Origin: Microbacterium cremeum
GTDB taxonomy: Bacteria > Actinomycetota > Actinomycetes > Actinomycetales > Microbacteriaceae
Direction of reading: 5' to 3'
Length of the DNA stretch: 64,000 nt
Assembly: GCF_015277855.1 (NCBI RefSeq)
Contig: NZ_CP063812.1
Coordinates: forward strand, 496,001 to 560,000
The first letter of the stretch is position 1; each line of letters begins with the position of its first letter. The notes under the pieces are model-generated. The model was not told the origin of the DNA. It worked only from the letters and a program-made list of their open reading frames with translations, and did no database searches. This document shows, piece by piece, positions 54,235 through 62,213 of the stretch. The position numbers and the translations under genes were made by a program.

Positions 54235-55562
54235 TGGCGGGGCAGAACCGGTCCTCGGGCGAGGGCCGCGCACCACTCGCGCGTCACGGCGTCCTGCCGA
54301 CGCGGCATCCGTTCGTCACGATGCTCGCCATGCTGGGTGTCGTGCTCGGCGTGGTGGGCCTCAGTGCGACCGGCGTCGCGGCCTACAGCGTGTGGAACGC
54401 CGCCGAGACGATCACCGCGAACGCCGTGGTGCTCGACGAGGAGAAGCCCCTGCCGCCGTCGCTCGGCGCGATCGAGGGCGGCGTCAACATCCTCATGGTC
54501 GGCTCGGACTCGTGCGAGGGCCAGGACGTCGCACTGTTCCCCCGCTGCGCGAACGACGACTCGCCGGGTGAGCGCAGCGACGTGACGATGCTGGTGCACA
54601 TCTCGGACGAGCCGCGGCGCGTGACGGTCGTCTCGTTCCCCCGCGACATGCTCGTGCCGATCCCGTCGTGCCCGAAGGAGGACGGCAGCGGCAACTACTC
54701 GGCCATGTCGTCGCAGATGATCAACGCGTCGTACATGTACGGCGGACTCGCGTGCACCGTGCTCACCGTCGAGGAGCTCACCGGTGAGAAGATCCACTTC
54801 GCGGCGGCGATCCGCTGGACCGGGGTGATCAACATGTCGGACGCGATCGGCGGCGTCGACGTGTGCGTCGCGGGCGACATCAGCGACCGGCACACCGGCC
54901 TCAACCTCACGGCCGGCACGCACACGCTCCAGGGCGTCGAGGCGCTGCAGTTCCTGCGCATCCGCCACGGCATCGGCGACGGCTCCGACCTCGGCCGCAT
55001 ATCGAACCAGCAGCAGTTCATGTCGTCGATGGTGCGCAAGCTCCAGTCCGACGCGGTGCTCGCCGACCCCGGACGCCTGCTGAACCTCGCGACCACCGCG
55101 ATCGCGCAGGTGCAGCAGGGCCAGCTCGTGCTGAGCTCGGGCCTCACCAACCCCACGCTCATGGTGCAGATCGCGATGGCGATGAAGGACGTGCCGTACG
55201 AAGACATCGTGTTCGTGCAGTACCCGACGCGATACGCGTCGGGAGGCGGTGCCAGCCGGGTGCTGCCGGTGACGGATGCCGCGAACGCCCTGTTCGCCGC
55301 GCTCGCCGCCAACCAGCCGCTGACCCTCACCGGCGACGCGAGCCAGGGCTACGGCGTCGAGGTGACCGGTGAGGTCGCGCAGCAGCCGACCACGACGCCG
55401 GAGGAGGCGACGCCGGCGGAGGGCGCGGCGGAAGGCGCCGAGGGTGCGGGGGCGGCCCCGGTCGACTCGACGGCTCCGCCTGCCGAGCAGCGCGTCGAAC
55501 TGCCATCGGACATCGCCGGCCAGACCGCCGCGCAGACCACCTGCACCCTGCCCGAGAACTGA
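54234..55562 (+). CDS. LytR-CpsA-Psr (LCP) family cell-wall ligase, second of a pair
   Basis: A 442-residue paralogue of the preceding gene with the same plan: short cytoplasmic segment, one helix (about 29-53), LCP domain (VVSFPRDMLVPIPSC, GGVDVCVAGD, LQFLRIRHGIGDGSD) and a Thr/Glu/Ala-rich tail. The ATG shares one base with the upstream stop (TGATG), so the pair is translationally coupled. The six outer cysteines fall at positions matching those of the first protein. Confidence 0.93.
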   Translation: MAGQNRSSGEGRAPLARHGVLPTRHPFVTMLAMLGVVLGVVGLSATGVAAYSVWNAAETITANAVVLDEEKPLPPSLGAIEGGVNILMVGSDSCEGQDVALFPRCANDDSPGERSDVTMLVHISDEPRRVTVVSFPRDMLVPIPSCPKEDGSGNYSAMSSQMINASYMYGGLACTVLTVEELTGEKIHFAAAIRWTGVINMSDAIGGVDVCVAGDISDRHTGLNLTAGTHTLQGVEALQFLRIRHGIGDGSDLGRISNQQQFMSSMVRKLQSDAVLADPGRLLNLATTAIAQVQQGQLVLSSGLTNPTLMVQIAMAMKDVPYEDIVFVQYPTRYASGGGASRVLPVTDAANALFAALAANQPLTLTGDASQGYGVEVTGEVAQQPTTTPEEATPAEGAAEGAEGAGAAPVDSTAPPAEQRVELPSDIAGQTAAQTTCTLPEN

Positions 55563-55570
55563 ACCGCCGG

Positions 55571-55600
55571 TTCTGCGCTCACGCGCGCAGCAGTTATGAT
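55571..55600 (+). promoter_or_regulatory. Promoter of tRNA-Ser(GCU)
   Basis: TATGAT (55595-55600) is a good -10 box 39 bases before the tRNA, with TTCTGC 18 bp upstream as a weak -35. Confidence 0.5.
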
Positions 55601-55639
55601 TGCCAGGTGTGTTCGTCGGCCACGGCCGTTCGGATGCCT

Positions 55640-55731
55640 GGAGACGTCGCATAGTCAGGCCTAGTGCACCACCCTGCTAAGGTGGAGTCCCCGTAAGGGG
55701 ACCGAGGGTTCAAATCCCTCCGTCTCCGCCA
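55640..55731 (+). tRNA. tRNA-Ser (anticodon GCU)
   Basis: Acceptor GGAGACG/CGTCTCC, anticodon stem CCACC/GGTGG with loop CTGCTAA (anticodon GCT at 55676-55678), a long variable arm AGTCCCCGTAAGGGGACC and T arm GGGTTCAAATCCC. CCA is encoded. It reads AGC and AGU. Confidence 0.96.
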
Positions 55732-55757
55732 CAAGACGCCCGGTTGTCCAGGTTTCT

Positions 55758-56993
55758 TCACGTTGCCTTCCGCTGAAGGGCGTCCTCGATCAGACGAGCC
55801 GAGGCGGCGGCGCCGTCTTCGCGGGCATAGGCGGCCCGCACCTCGGATGCAGCCGCGCGGAACGACGGCTCGGTCAGGACGCGTGTTACCGCGGCGGTGA
55901 AGGCGGGCTTCGAGACCGCCTTCGGTGACACCGCGAGCGCGTTCCCTCGCCTCTCGCACATCCGCACATGCCATGTCTGCTCCGGCTGGAGGCCCATGCC
56001 CACGAACGGGATGCCGGTCGCACACGCCGTTTGCACGGTGCCCTGTCCACCGTGCAACACCGCGGCGTCGACGTGGCCTCCGAGAAGGTGCGCGGGGATC
56101 AGGTCCGTGACGTGAACATTGGGTGGCACACTGTCGCCGGGCTTCAAATAGTGACGGATGGGCGCGACGACATTGACTCGTAGCGCGCCGAGTGCGTGGG
56201 CGGCCGCGAGAGCGAGCTTGCGGTTCGCGCTGGAGCCCAGGCCGAGGTAGACCAGCGGTTCGGGTGCGGCCGCCAGCTGCTCGACGATCGGGGGCATCGG
56301 GGAGTCGATGTGCGCGAAGATCGGCCCGACGCGCTCGAAGTCAGGCGGGATGTCGAAGCCGTCGAGTTCCCACTCCATTTCGGTGAGCAGGTTTCGGTCG
56401 GCTGTCAGAAGCGAAGCGATCGTCCGGAGCGGGGGAACGCCGTTGGCCCTCGCGACCTTGGTGAACGCTTTCGGCGCGAGTGGTGCCTTCGTGTACACCC
56501 ACCGGAAGGCCGACGTCGCGATGCGATCCGCTGTGCGTGCGAGCAGCCCGTCCCCGCGCACGAATTCCATGTGCTCCGTCTGCTCGACCTGGGCTCGGGT
56601 GAGGGCGAACGGCACGGGGTAGAACACCGGGATGTTCTCGGCGCGTGCTGAGACGAACGACGTGATGTTCGAGCCGGTGACGACAGCCTTCGCGTCGAGC
56701 TCGCGGATGAGCGAGCGCTCGACACCGACACGTGCACTCACGAGTTCGTTCGTGAAGGGGCTGCGCAGCGCCTTGCCCTGGTCGAAGTCGATCGCCTGCT
56801 TGCGCTCGGCGGGACCCCACGACGGCCTGCACGCGCGGTACTCCATTCCTGCATCCGTGATGAGATGAACGAAGTCGTCCTCGTACCCCATGAACACGGC
56901 CCGGTGCGCCGGGTCCAGAGCGCGCGCGACCTGGATCATCCGGGTGGTCTCAGCAAGGTTGAACGTGACGGGACAGAAGAGCACCGTGGCCAT
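55758..56993 (-). CDS. UGT/MGT-type glycosyltransferase
   Basis: A 411-residue GT1-like glycosyltransferase. It starts ATVLFCPVTFNLAETTRMIQ, has an acceptor-binding N-terminal half, and a C-terminal donor motif region VDAAVLHGGQGTVQTACATGIPFVG (about 315-340). Related enzymes glycosylate small hydrophobic molecules, including macrolides. It is encoded 2 bases after a TetR regulator, so it is probably induced by a ligand of that regulator. The start at 56993 follows GGGAGC. Confidence 0.85.
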   Translation of the reverse strand: MATVLFCPVTFNLAETTRMIQVARALDPAHRAVFMGYEDDFVHLITDAGMEYRACRPSWGPAERKQAIDFDQGKALRSPFTNELVSARVGVERSLIRELDAKAVVTGSNITSFVSARAENIPVFYPVPFALTRAQVEQTEHMEFVRGDGLLARTADRIATSAFRWVYTKAPLAPKAFTKVARANGVPPLRTIASLLTADRNLLTEMEWELDGFDIPPDFERVGPIFAHIDSPMPPIVEQLAAAPEPLVYLGLGSSANRKLALAAAHALGALRVNVVAPIRHYLKPGDSVPPNVHVTDLIPAHLLGGHVDAAVLHGGQGTVQTACATGIPFVGMGLQPEQTWHVRMCERRGNALAVSPKAVSKPAFTAAVTRVLTEPSFRAAASEVRAAYAREDGAAASARLIEDALQRKAT

Positions 56994-56995
56994 TC

Positions 56996-57595
56996 TCAGC
57001 TCCCTTCCAACAGTCGCCTCAGTGCCTCCAGGGCACGGTGCGCTTGGTCCGAGGCGTCCGGACCCGCATCCGGGTTCAGTGCCCACCGATCGACCGCGAC
57101 GACCGCGGCGAAAGCGATGTCGCCGAGCAGTTGCGTCGGCAGGTCGGCGCGCACCACACCCAACTCCACTCCGCGAGCGAGAGCGGCATCCGTCCATGAC
57201 CGCGCTGCGGCCCGCAGCCGCACGGCCTCGTCATCCTCGGCCGCCGCGTGGAACACTCGCGCGAGCTCGATCGTCTCCGGACGCTCGCCGGTCATGCGCC
57301 CAACGTCGTCGAGCAGCAGATACATCGCCGGCCAGAACGAGGGCGCGTTGAGCGTCGGGAGGTCGGGGAGGCGGACGTACTCCGAGAGCGTGGCAATGAG
57401 TGTCTGCAGCATCCGATCGTGGAGATCGCGTTTGTCGGCGAAGTAGTGATAGAACGAGCTCTTCTGCATGCCGGCTGCGTCGATGATGCGGTTGAGCGAG
57501 GATGCCTCGAACCCGCGCGTCAGGAATACCCGCGCGGCGGCCTCGAAGAGGCGAGCCTCGCGCTCTCGTGAGAGCGGTCGCGCGGTTCTCGTCAT
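56996..57595 (-). CDS. TetR family transcriptional regulator
   Basis: A 199-residue TetR protein with the DNA-binding part REARLFEAAARVFLTRGFEASSLNRIIDAAGM then QKSSFYHYFADKRDL in outline, and a variable ligand domain. I chose the ATG at 57595 because TATGCT lies 7 bases before it (leaderless); an in-frame ATG at 57613 is an alternative. A palindrome GTACCG-CTC-CGGTAC lies just upstream and is the likely autoregulatory operator. It governs the glycosyltransferase gene, which follows at once. Confidence 0.85.
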   Translation of the reverse strand: MTRTARPLSREREARLFEAAARVFLTRGFEASSLNRIIDAAGMQKSSFYHYFADKRDLHDRMLQTLIATLSEYVRLPDLPTLNAPSFWPAMYLLLDDVGRMTGERPETIELARVFHAAAEDDEAVRLRAAARSWTDAALARGVELGVVRADLPTQLLGDIAFAAVVAVDRWALNPDAGPDASDQAHRALEALRRLLEGS

Positions 57596-57602
57596 GCGTG
57601 TG

Positions 57603-57632
57603 AGCATAGCCATTTCCGTACCGCTCCGGTAC
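57603..57632 (-). promoter_or_regulatory. TetR operator and promoter
   Basis: GTACCG-CTC-CGGTAC (57618-57632) is a perfect 6+6 inverted repeat. On the minus strand TATGCT (57608-57603) is the -10 box, so the operator covers the spacer region. Confidence 0.65.
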
Positions 57633-57759
57633 AGGAACTCGATCGCACGGCGGCGACTCGAGTTCTCTCGGTGAGAGCGCTCGCACACCCGAAGCCGGCG
57701 ATAGACATCAAGCTTCGCGTTTGCTCAGGGAAGGCGGTGGGCCGTGGCTTCCGCCCGGC

Positions 57760-58395
57760 CTAGTCTCTCGCGCCACTCACTGCGAGCGCGCCGCCGAGCC
57801 CGATCATCATGACGCCACCAGACACCGACATCGCGCTCAATCGGCGAGGAGATCGCGCGAACCACGACCGGGCCGCTCCTGCCAGGAGCGCCCAGACCGT
57901 ATCGCACAGGAGCCCGATCATCTGGAGCATCAGCCCGAGGAGGAGCAGCTGCGCCCATACCGGCCCCGCAGACGGAGCGACGAACTGAGGCAGGACGGCT
58001 ACGAAGAACGCCAGCGCTTTCGGGTTGGTGAGACCTACGACGAAGCCCTGTCTCAGGAGCGTCGCAGACGAGACGGAGGACATCGATCCCTGGTCGGACG
58101 AATCCCGTCGATGCCGTATCGCCTGCACCCCAAGCCACACCAGGTACGCGGCCCCGGCAATCTTCATCACCGTGAACGCAACGGCCGACGCGGAGATGAT
58201 CGCGCCGAGTCCGAACGAGACCGCGATGATTGCGGGGACCGTGCCCAAGGTGTTCCCGGCAACGCTCAGAAGACCGCCCCGCCGACCGAGCGAGATGGAC
58301 CGGCCCACGACGAAGAGCACGCTGGGGCCCGGCACGACGACGAACACCACGCATGCGACGGCGAAGGCGCCCAGGTTCTCCATCGGAATCGGCAT
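57760..58395 (-). CDS. LysE/RhtB family amino-acid exporter
   Basis: A 211-residue membrane protein with six helices and the family opening VVVPGPSVLFVVGRSISLGRRGGLLSVAGN in outline, then GLTNPKALAFFVAVLPQFV. The family exports amino acids or their derivatives. TATGGT six bases before the ATG indicates a leaderless start. It is alone on the minus strand. Confidence 0.9.
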   Translation of the reverse strand: MPIPMENLGAFAVACVVFVVVPGPSVLFVVGRSISLGRRGGLLSVAGNTLGTVPAIIAVSFGLGAIISASAVAFTVMKIAGAAYLVWLGVQAIRHRRDSSDQGSMSSVSSATLLRQGFVVGLTNPKALAFFVAVLPQFVAPSAGPVWAQLLLLGLMLQMIGLLCDTVWALLAGAARSWFARSPRRLSAMSVSGGVMMIGLGGALAVSGARD

Positions 58396-58401
58396 GGCAG
58401 A

Positions 58402-58407
58402 ACCATA
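58402..58407 (-). promoter_or_regulatory. -10 box of the LysE gene
   Basis: TATGGT on the minus strand, six bases before the ATG at 58395. Confidence 0.55.
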
Positions 58408-58610
58408 CCGGTGGGCGGAGGGGGCCCGGGCGCAGCGGGAGACTCAGGCGCTGTGTCATGGCCACGCAAGGGGCAACCGACGAGCGGGGCCGTTGGAGCG
58501 CACCAACAATCGAGGCTGGACGGATCGATTCACGCCGCTCCTTGGCTCGATCCCGCCGCCGCGGTCGGCGCCCTGGCGCCCCGCTATTTCAAGGATCGTG
58601 GGTTACGAGG

Positions 58611-58662
58611 TTGTGGTCTGTGCCGGCACCGTGTACGGTCTGACGTACTTGGAGCGCAACAA
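58611..58662 (+). promoter_or_regulatory. Promoter and LacI-like operator of the second FAD-oxidoreductase operon
   Basis: TTGTGG (58611-58616) and TACGGT (58634-58639) are spaced exactly 17 bp. TTGGAGCGCAACAA (58649-58662), symmetric at TTG/CAA and GCGC, lies about ten bases downstream of the -10, where a LacI dimer would block initiation. Confidence 0.6.
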
Positions 58663-58677
58663 TTCAGAAAGTCAAGG

Positions 58678-59958
58678 ATGACCACCACGCATTTCGTAGC
58701 CGACCTTCCCGTCACCGATGTCGACGTGCTCGTCGCCGGTGGGGGGTGCGCCGGGTTCGGCGCCGCCCTCGCGGCCTCCCGTCACGGTGCCGACACCCTG
58801 CTGGTCGAGCAGGCGGGCTTCGCCGGCGGCATCCTGACGCGCGTCGGGAACCCGTGGTTCGACGGCATCGCCCACCTCGGCACCGGCCGCATCGCCTTGG
58901 GGGGCATCCCCGTCGAGGTGCTGCAGCGGCTGGGTCTTGCTCGTGTCGGGCAGACGCATCTCGAACACCCCTTCCTCCCGCTGGACCCCGAGGCGTTCAA
59001 GAACGTCGCCGACGAGATGCTCACGGAGCAGAGCGACTCACTGAGCCTGCTCTTCCACACCTCGGTCGCGGCCGTTCGCGCCACCCACGGACGCGTGGAC
59101 GACGTGGTGCTGGCCAACAAGGCTGGACTCACTGTCGTGCGACCGAAGGTCACCATCGACGCGACCGGTGACGGAGACGTCGCGGCCTGGGCAGGGGCGC
59201 CCATCGAGCGCAGCATGCCCATGCAGCCGCTCACGCTTCACTTCCGCGTCGGAAACGTGGAGGACAGCGACACCCTCACTTCCCGCATGCGGGAAGTGGT
59301 CGAAGACCTGCACGAGTCCGGTGACATCGGGCTGTACTTCTTCCACGCCGAACACGACGACTTCGCACACGCACCCGACGAACTGGTGTTCAACATCACG
59401 CGTATGCCCGGAGACGGCACAGACCCTGCCGATCTCACCGCGGCCGAGATCCGCGGCCGCAAAGACGCCAACGCACTCGTGCGCGCCTGGCGGGAGCGCG
59501 TGCCGGAGTTTCGCGCCGCCTACCTGATCTACAGCGGACCCTCCGTCGGGGTCCGCGAGACTCGGCGCATCGTCGGCGACTATCAACTGACCGAGGACGA
59601 CATCCGCACGAGCCGTCGATTCGAGGATGCCGTGCTGAAGGGTGTCTTCTACGTGGACGTCCACCCCACCGATCGTGCGGGAACCCACGACTACGACGCG
59701 TGGACGCCCGAGCCTTACGACATCCCGTTCCGCACGCTCCTGCCTCAGGGCTGGGACGACCTGCTCGTCGCCGGCCGCTGCCACTCGGCGACACGCCGAG
59801 CCGCTGGCTCGTCGCGTGTCACGGCTACCGCGATGGCGATGGGGCAGGCCGCCGGCACCGCGGCGGGTCTCGCGGCGGCCTCTGGCACGCGCGTGCGCGA
59901 TCTGGACATGACCGCACTGCAGAATGCGCTACGGGCCGATGGCGTGATTCTGGACTGA
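58678..59958 (+). CDS. FAD-dependent oxidoreductase (FAD_oxidored family)
   Basis: A 426-residue flavoprotein with GGGCAGFGAALAAS (21-34), AGGILTRVGNPWFDG near the flavin, TIDATGDGDVAAWAG and a C-terminal FAD segment LLVAGRCHSATRRAAGSSRV. It belongs to the same family as the enzyme at 12441 but is 108 residues shorter. It is the first gene of a complete uptake operon ending in its own LacI gene. The ATG at 58678 was chosen as the family start; upstream in-frame sequence overlaps the LysE promoter. Confidence 0.85.
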   Translation: MTTTHFVADLPVTDVDVLVAGGGCAGFGAALAASRHGADTLLVEQAGFAGGILTRVGNPWFDGIAHLGTGRIALGGIPVEVLQRLGLARVGQTHLEHPFLPLDPEAFKNVADEMLTEQSDSLSLLFHTSVAAVRATHGRVDDVVLANKAGLTVVRPKVTIDATGDGDVAAWAGAPIERSMPMQPLTLHFRVGNVEDSDTLTSRMREVVEDLHESGDIGLYFFHAEHDDFAHAPDELVFNITRMPGDGTDPADLTAAEIRGRKDANALVRAWRERVPEFRAAYLIYSGPSVGVRETRRIVGDYQLTEDDIRTSRRFEDAVLKGVFYVDVHPTDRAGTHDYDAWTPEPYDIPFRTLLPQGWDDLLVAGRCHSATRRAAGSSRVTATAMAMGQAAGTAAGLAAASGTRVRDLDMTALQNALRADGVILD

Positions 59959-60000
59959 CGACTCGAAAACGCCCACACCCAACACCAAGGAGAGACGAAG

Positions 60001-61329
60001 ATGTTTCAGCGTAAAGCAGCAGGAGGGCTTGCGGCCGCGGCGGCCGTCACCCTGATCCTCGCCGGATGCTCCAGCACCGGAAGCGACACGGGGGACGGCG
60101 GCCCGGAAGACCAGAACGCAGGACCCGTGACCATCGAGTTCTGGAGCATGCCGTTCGGCGGTCACACGGAAGAGGATGTCGCCGCGTACGTCGACGAGTT
60201 CAACGCGAGCCAAGACGACATCGTGGTCGAGCTGACCGGACTGCAGTGGGCCGATGGACGCGACAAGATCATCCAGGCGGTCGGCGCGGGGACCGGCCCC
60301 GACGTCTTCATCATGGCGCCGGTGAACCAGGACTTCCTCACGTCGGGATCGCTCGCATCGCTCGCCGATCTCGGATACACGCAGGACGAGGTCGAGCCGT
60401 TCCTCGACATCATCGAGGCGGCCGCCGGCTACGACGGCGAGATCTACGGCGTGCCGATCGGCTACTACACGAATGTCCTCTACTACAACGCGACACTGCT
60501 CGAGCAGTACGGCTTCGATGGGCCACCCGAGACGTGGGAAGAACTGAAGGAGACCGCTGCGACCATCACCACGGAGTCCGCGGCGGCGGGGGATCCCGTC
60601 ATGGGCTTCCAGATCAAGGGCATGGACGATCACCTCAACGCGATCAACCACACGTGGGCGAACTTCTTCTACCAGGCCGGTGGGGAGCAGCTGATCGACG
60701 ACCTCACGAAGGCGAACGCCGACTCCCAGTCCGGGCGCGAGGCGCTGGAGTATCTGCGCAGCTTCGTCGAGGAGGGCATCTCGACGCCCGGTCCGAGCGC
60801 CAAGGGCGGGTTCATCGACGGCACGGTCGCGATGTTCACGTTCCAGCAGTTGCACCTGCCCGAGATCGAGGCGTCGACGCTGGCGGACGAGTGGGGTCTG
60901 GCGCCGATGCCCGAGGGGCCTGACACGGCGAGCTCCTACACCGATGGTGAGTTCCTGGTCGCCAACGCGGCATCCGAAGAGCTCGAGGCCGCCGGCACGT
61001 TCATGAAGTGGATGACCTCGCCTGAGCAGGGCCTGCGCTACATGGAGAAGGCGCCGCTGTTCGCATACGACCTCGACGAGGTCAGCGACGAGGTCCGTGG
61101 ACAGGTCGAGGCCCTCATCGAGGCCGACCCGAACCGCGGGGCGCTGCTCGAGCAGCTTCAGCGCGCCAGCCTGTCGAACATCGTCGCCGAGCGCCATGCG
61201 CAAGCCGCACGGTGGGAGGCTCAGAAGCAGTACATCGTGGCCGCCATCAATGGAGACATGTCGATCGACGATGCGCTCGCAGCGATCGATGCTGCGGTCG
61301 ACGAGGCACTCGAGGTGGCGAGCTACTGA
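60001..61329 (+). CDS. Extracellular sugar-binding lipoprotein of an ABC importer
   Basis: A 442-residue family 1 solute-binding protein with lipobox LAGC (Cys23), then VTIEFWSMPFGGHTEEDVAAY and GAGTGPDVFIMAP for the ligand cleft, and IGYYTNVLYYNATLLEQYGF in the hinge. It starts 42 bases after the FAD enzyme with AAGGAGAG upstream, and its stop overlaps the first permease ATG by one base. Ligand unknown. Confidence 0.92.
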   Translation: MFQRKAAGGLAAAAAVTLILAGCSSTGSDTGDGGPEDQNAGPVTIEFWSMPFGGHTEEDVAAYVDEFNASQDDIVVELTGLQWADGRDKIIQAVGAGTGPDVFIMAPVNQDFLTSGSLASLADLGYTQDEVEPFLDIIEAAAGYDGEIYGVPIGYYTNVLYYNATLLEQYGFDGPPETWEELKETAATITTESAAAGDPVMGFQIKGMDDHLNAINHTWANFFYQAGGEQLIDDLTKANADSQSGREALEYLRSFVEEGISTPGPSAKGGFIDGTVAMFTFQQLHLPEIEASTLADEWGLAPMPEGPDTASSYTDGEFLVANAASEELEAAGTFMKWMTSPEQGLRYMEKAPLFAYDLDEVSDEVRGQVEALIEADPNRGALLEQLQRASLSNIVAERHAQAARWEAQKQYIVAAINGDMSIDDALAAIDAAVDEALEVASY

Positions 61330-62213
61330 TGGGGACGCGACGACGCGGGATGAGCGCGGCGCGGCGCGAAGGAATCTCTGCGTGGCTGTTCATGCTCCCC
61401 GGGCTCATCCCGCTCGTCGCCTTCCTCTACTGGCCGCTGGGCCAGGCGTTCGGACTGAGCTTCTTCCAGTGGAATCTCCTGGGGGACCCGAAGTTCGTCG
61501 GAACGCTGCAGTACGAACGCCTGATCGCGTCGGAGACGTTCCATCAGTCGCTGATCGTGACCCTGGTCTACACCGTCGGAGTGTCGGTGACCGCCTATGC
61601 CCTTTCGCTCGGGACCGCCGTGATGCTCAACAAGGCGATTGCCGGAGTGAAAGCGGTTCGCACCGTCACGCTTCTGCCGGCGATCATCCCGATGGTCGTG
61701 GCGGGTGTGATCTGGAAGTTCATCTATGAACCGACGGGCGGTCCGCTGAATCAGGTTCTCGCCGTCTTCGGGATCGACGGCCCGGCATGGTTGCAGAACC
61801 CTGCGCTGGCGTTGCCGTCGGTCATGCTCGTGTCGGTCTGGAAGGACTTCGGCATCTACATGCTGGTACTTCTGGGCGGTCTGCAGCAGATTCCGCGTGA
61901 GATCGAAGAAGCGGCATCGATCGATGGGGCCAGTGCCACCCAGACCTTCTGGCGTGTCAAGTTCCCCATGCTCGGCGCGGTCAATCTCTTCGTGCTGGTG
62001 CTGCTGATCTTCAACTCGTTCAAGGTGTTCGATCAGGTGTGGGTGATGACCGAGGGAGGCCCCGGGAACGCCACGCTCACGATCATCACGTTCCTCTATA
62101 CGCGCATGCAGATCGACATCGGCTTCGCCGCGGCGGGCACAGCCGTGCTGTTCCTGCTCGTGCTGATCCCGCTCTCGCTCCAGCTGGTCGCTCGACGAAA
62201 GGTCACGGCATGA
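61329..62213 (+). CDS. Carbohydrate ABC transporter permease (MalF type)
   Basis: A 294-residue permease with six predicted helices beginning AWLFMLPGLIPLVAFLYWPL and the EAA loop IEEAASIDGASATQTFWRVKF. The ATG shares one base with the binding-protein stop (TGATG); the next gene overlaps by 4 bases. Imports the ligand of the lipoprotein at 60001. Confidence 0.92.
   Translation: MGTRRRGMSAARREGISAWLFMLPGLIPLVAFLYWPLGQAFGLSFFQWNLLGDPKFVGTLQYERLIASETFHQSLIVTLVYTVGVSVTAYALSLGTAVMLNKAIAGVKAVRTVTLLPAIIPMVVAGVIWKFIYEPTGGPLNQVLAVFGIDGPAWLQNPALALPSVMLVSVWKDFGIYMLVLLGGLQQIPREIEEAASIDGASATQTFWRVKFPMLGAVNLFVLVLLIFNSFKVFDQVWVMTEGGPGNATLTIITFLYTRMQIDIGFAAAGTAVLFLLVLIPLSLQLVARRKVTA

Noticed and set aside
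57721..58677. N-terminal extension of the second FAD oxidoreductase
   Set aside because: The 319 extra codons overlap the LysE gene and its promoter and have no domain; the family starts at MTTTHFVADL.
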